Origin: Gemmatimonadota bacterium
GTDB lineage: Bacteria > Gemmatimonadota > Gemmatimonadetes > Gemmatimonadales > Gemmatimonadaceae
Reading direction: 5' to 3'
Length of the DNA: 6,186 bases
NCBI GenBank assembly: GCA_023249395.1
Contig: JAHFCS010000138.1
Coordinates: 1 to 6,186, forward strand
A program made the position numbers and the translations under genes. Shown piece after piece: positions 5,624-6,186 of the stretch. Positions within the stretch are counted from its first letter, which is position 1; every line of letters begins with the position of its first letter. A model generated the notes under the pieces. That model was not told the origin of the DNA. It made no database searches and worked only from the letters and a program-made list of their open reading frames with translations.

Positions 5624-6186
5624 GCGACTCTGCGATCGTGCGCGAGGAGCGCGGTGATCGCGCCAACTACTCCGCGTGCTGAAACCACGGCATCTGCCCC
5701 GGCGGTGGCGAGCGCTGCCGCAGGCATACCATAAATGATGGAGCTCGCACGATCCTGAACGATCGCCGCGCCGCCGGCGCCACGCACCGATCGGAGTCCC
5801 TCGGATCCATCGCGGCCCATCCCCGAAAGAACCACACCGATGACGTTTCGCCCGAAGACCCTCGCCGCGGTCTCGAAGAGAGGGTCGGCCGATGGCCTCA
5901 ATCCGCAAAGTGGGTCGCCGCGCTCGATCGCGATTGTTGCGATGCCGCGGCCGCCGCGAATGCGCAGCTGTCCGTCGCCAGGGGCGAGATAAACGTGACC
6001 GCCAAGTATCGCCTCGCCATGCATCGCCACTGTCACTGGCAGCGGCCCCACTTGAGCCAGTCGGTCGGCGAGCGTCGGTATGAACTCCGCCGGCATGTGC
6101 TGAACAATGAGAACGGCCGCTTCGAGATCCACTGGAAATCGAGAGACAACCTCGGAAAGCGCGCGTGGTCCGCCGGTCGACGCGGC
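5620..6186 (-). CDS. cheB: CheB-type protein-glutamate methylesterase, C-terminal domain, partial at 5' end
   Basis: The catalytic domain of CheB removes methyl groups from glutamates of chemoreceptors (and can deamidate glutamines) to reset adaptation. 188 residues are visible, the coding sequence entering from the right edge. The complete catalytic triad can be located: Ser at visible residue 3 in ASTGGP, His at 30 in VQHMP, and Asp at 126 in SGMGRDG. Their spacing (27 and 96) closely matches the enterobacterial enzyme (S164, H190, D286). Other family marks are VYLAPGDGQLRI at about 65-76, PSADPLF near 99-104, and SIIYGMPAAAL towards the end. The receiver domain expected at the N-terminus, with the phosphorylated Asp, lies outside the window, so a stand-alone methylesterase domain cannot be excluded. 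GTG at 6132 is not a real start because the frame and the active-site Ser lie upstream of it. The TGA stop overlaps the following TPR gene by 4 nt. Confidence 0.95.
   Translation of the reverse strand, partial: AASTGGPRALSEVVSRFPVDLEAAVLIVQHMPAEFIPTLADRLAQVGPLPVTVAMHGEAILGGHVYLAPGDGQLRIRGGRGIATIAIERGDPLCGLRPSADPLFETAARVFGRNVIGVVLSGMGRDGSEGLRSVRGAGGAAIVQDRASSIIYGMPAAALATAGADAVVSARGVVGAITALLAHDRRVA

Overview
The window is GC-rich bacterial chromosome. Every supported gene is on the minus strand, so the biological order runs from the right end (6186) to the left end (1). It holds the start of a division and cell-wall (dcw) cluster, rsmH-ftsL-ftsI, preceded by a secreted TPR protein, a tRNA-Val(UAC), a two-helix membrane protein, and the end of a chemotaxis locus (the catalytic domain of CheB followed by a TPR protein). 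Gene packing is tight: there are 4-nt ATGA overlaps at cheB/TPR and TPR/rsmH, a 19-nt overlap at rsmH/ftsL and a 14-nt overlap at ftsL/ftsI. GC-rich codons, TTG and GTG starts and the style of the TPR and dcw proteins would fit a Gemmatimonadota-like soil or sediment bacterium. That placement rests on impression only; no phylogenetic marker was searched.

Layout, right to left. 6186-5620: C-terminal methylesterase domain of CheB, with its N-terminus outside the window. 5623-4934: small cytoplasmic TPR protein, translationally coupled to cheB, with a triplicated 7-residue N-terminus. 4933-4836: intergenic gap containing a very good sigma-70-type promoter (TTGACA, 17 nt, TACACT). Its predicted start site falls almost on the ATG of a 66-residue membrane protein (4835-4635), suggesting a leaderless mRNA. 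4611-4538: tRNA-Val. 4537-4452: an 86-nt leader with a strong Shine-Dalgarno sequence in front of a TTG start. 4451-2766: exported TPR protein. 2769-1813: RsmH. 1831-1520: FtsL. 1533-1: FtsI/PBP transpeptidase, running off the left edge.

The most striking observation is that ftsI carries a single in-frame TGA (1044-1042) at codon 164, exactly where the family normally has the Gly of a G-x-E motif. The other 347 visible codons downstream stay open and keep all three transpeptidase motifs (STLK, SSN, KSGT). This points to one substitution (probably GGA to TGA) or a base-calling error, not an old pseudogene. TGA ends three other genes here, so a changed genetic code is unlikely.

The usual first dcw gene, mraZ, is absent in front of rsmH; an exported TPR protein of unknown role takes its place. 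No clear promoter or terminator lies between the tRNA and the left edge, so membrane protein, tRNA, TPR gene and division genes may share one transcript. No CRISPR array, insertion sequence, prophage or obvious novel defence system is visible.
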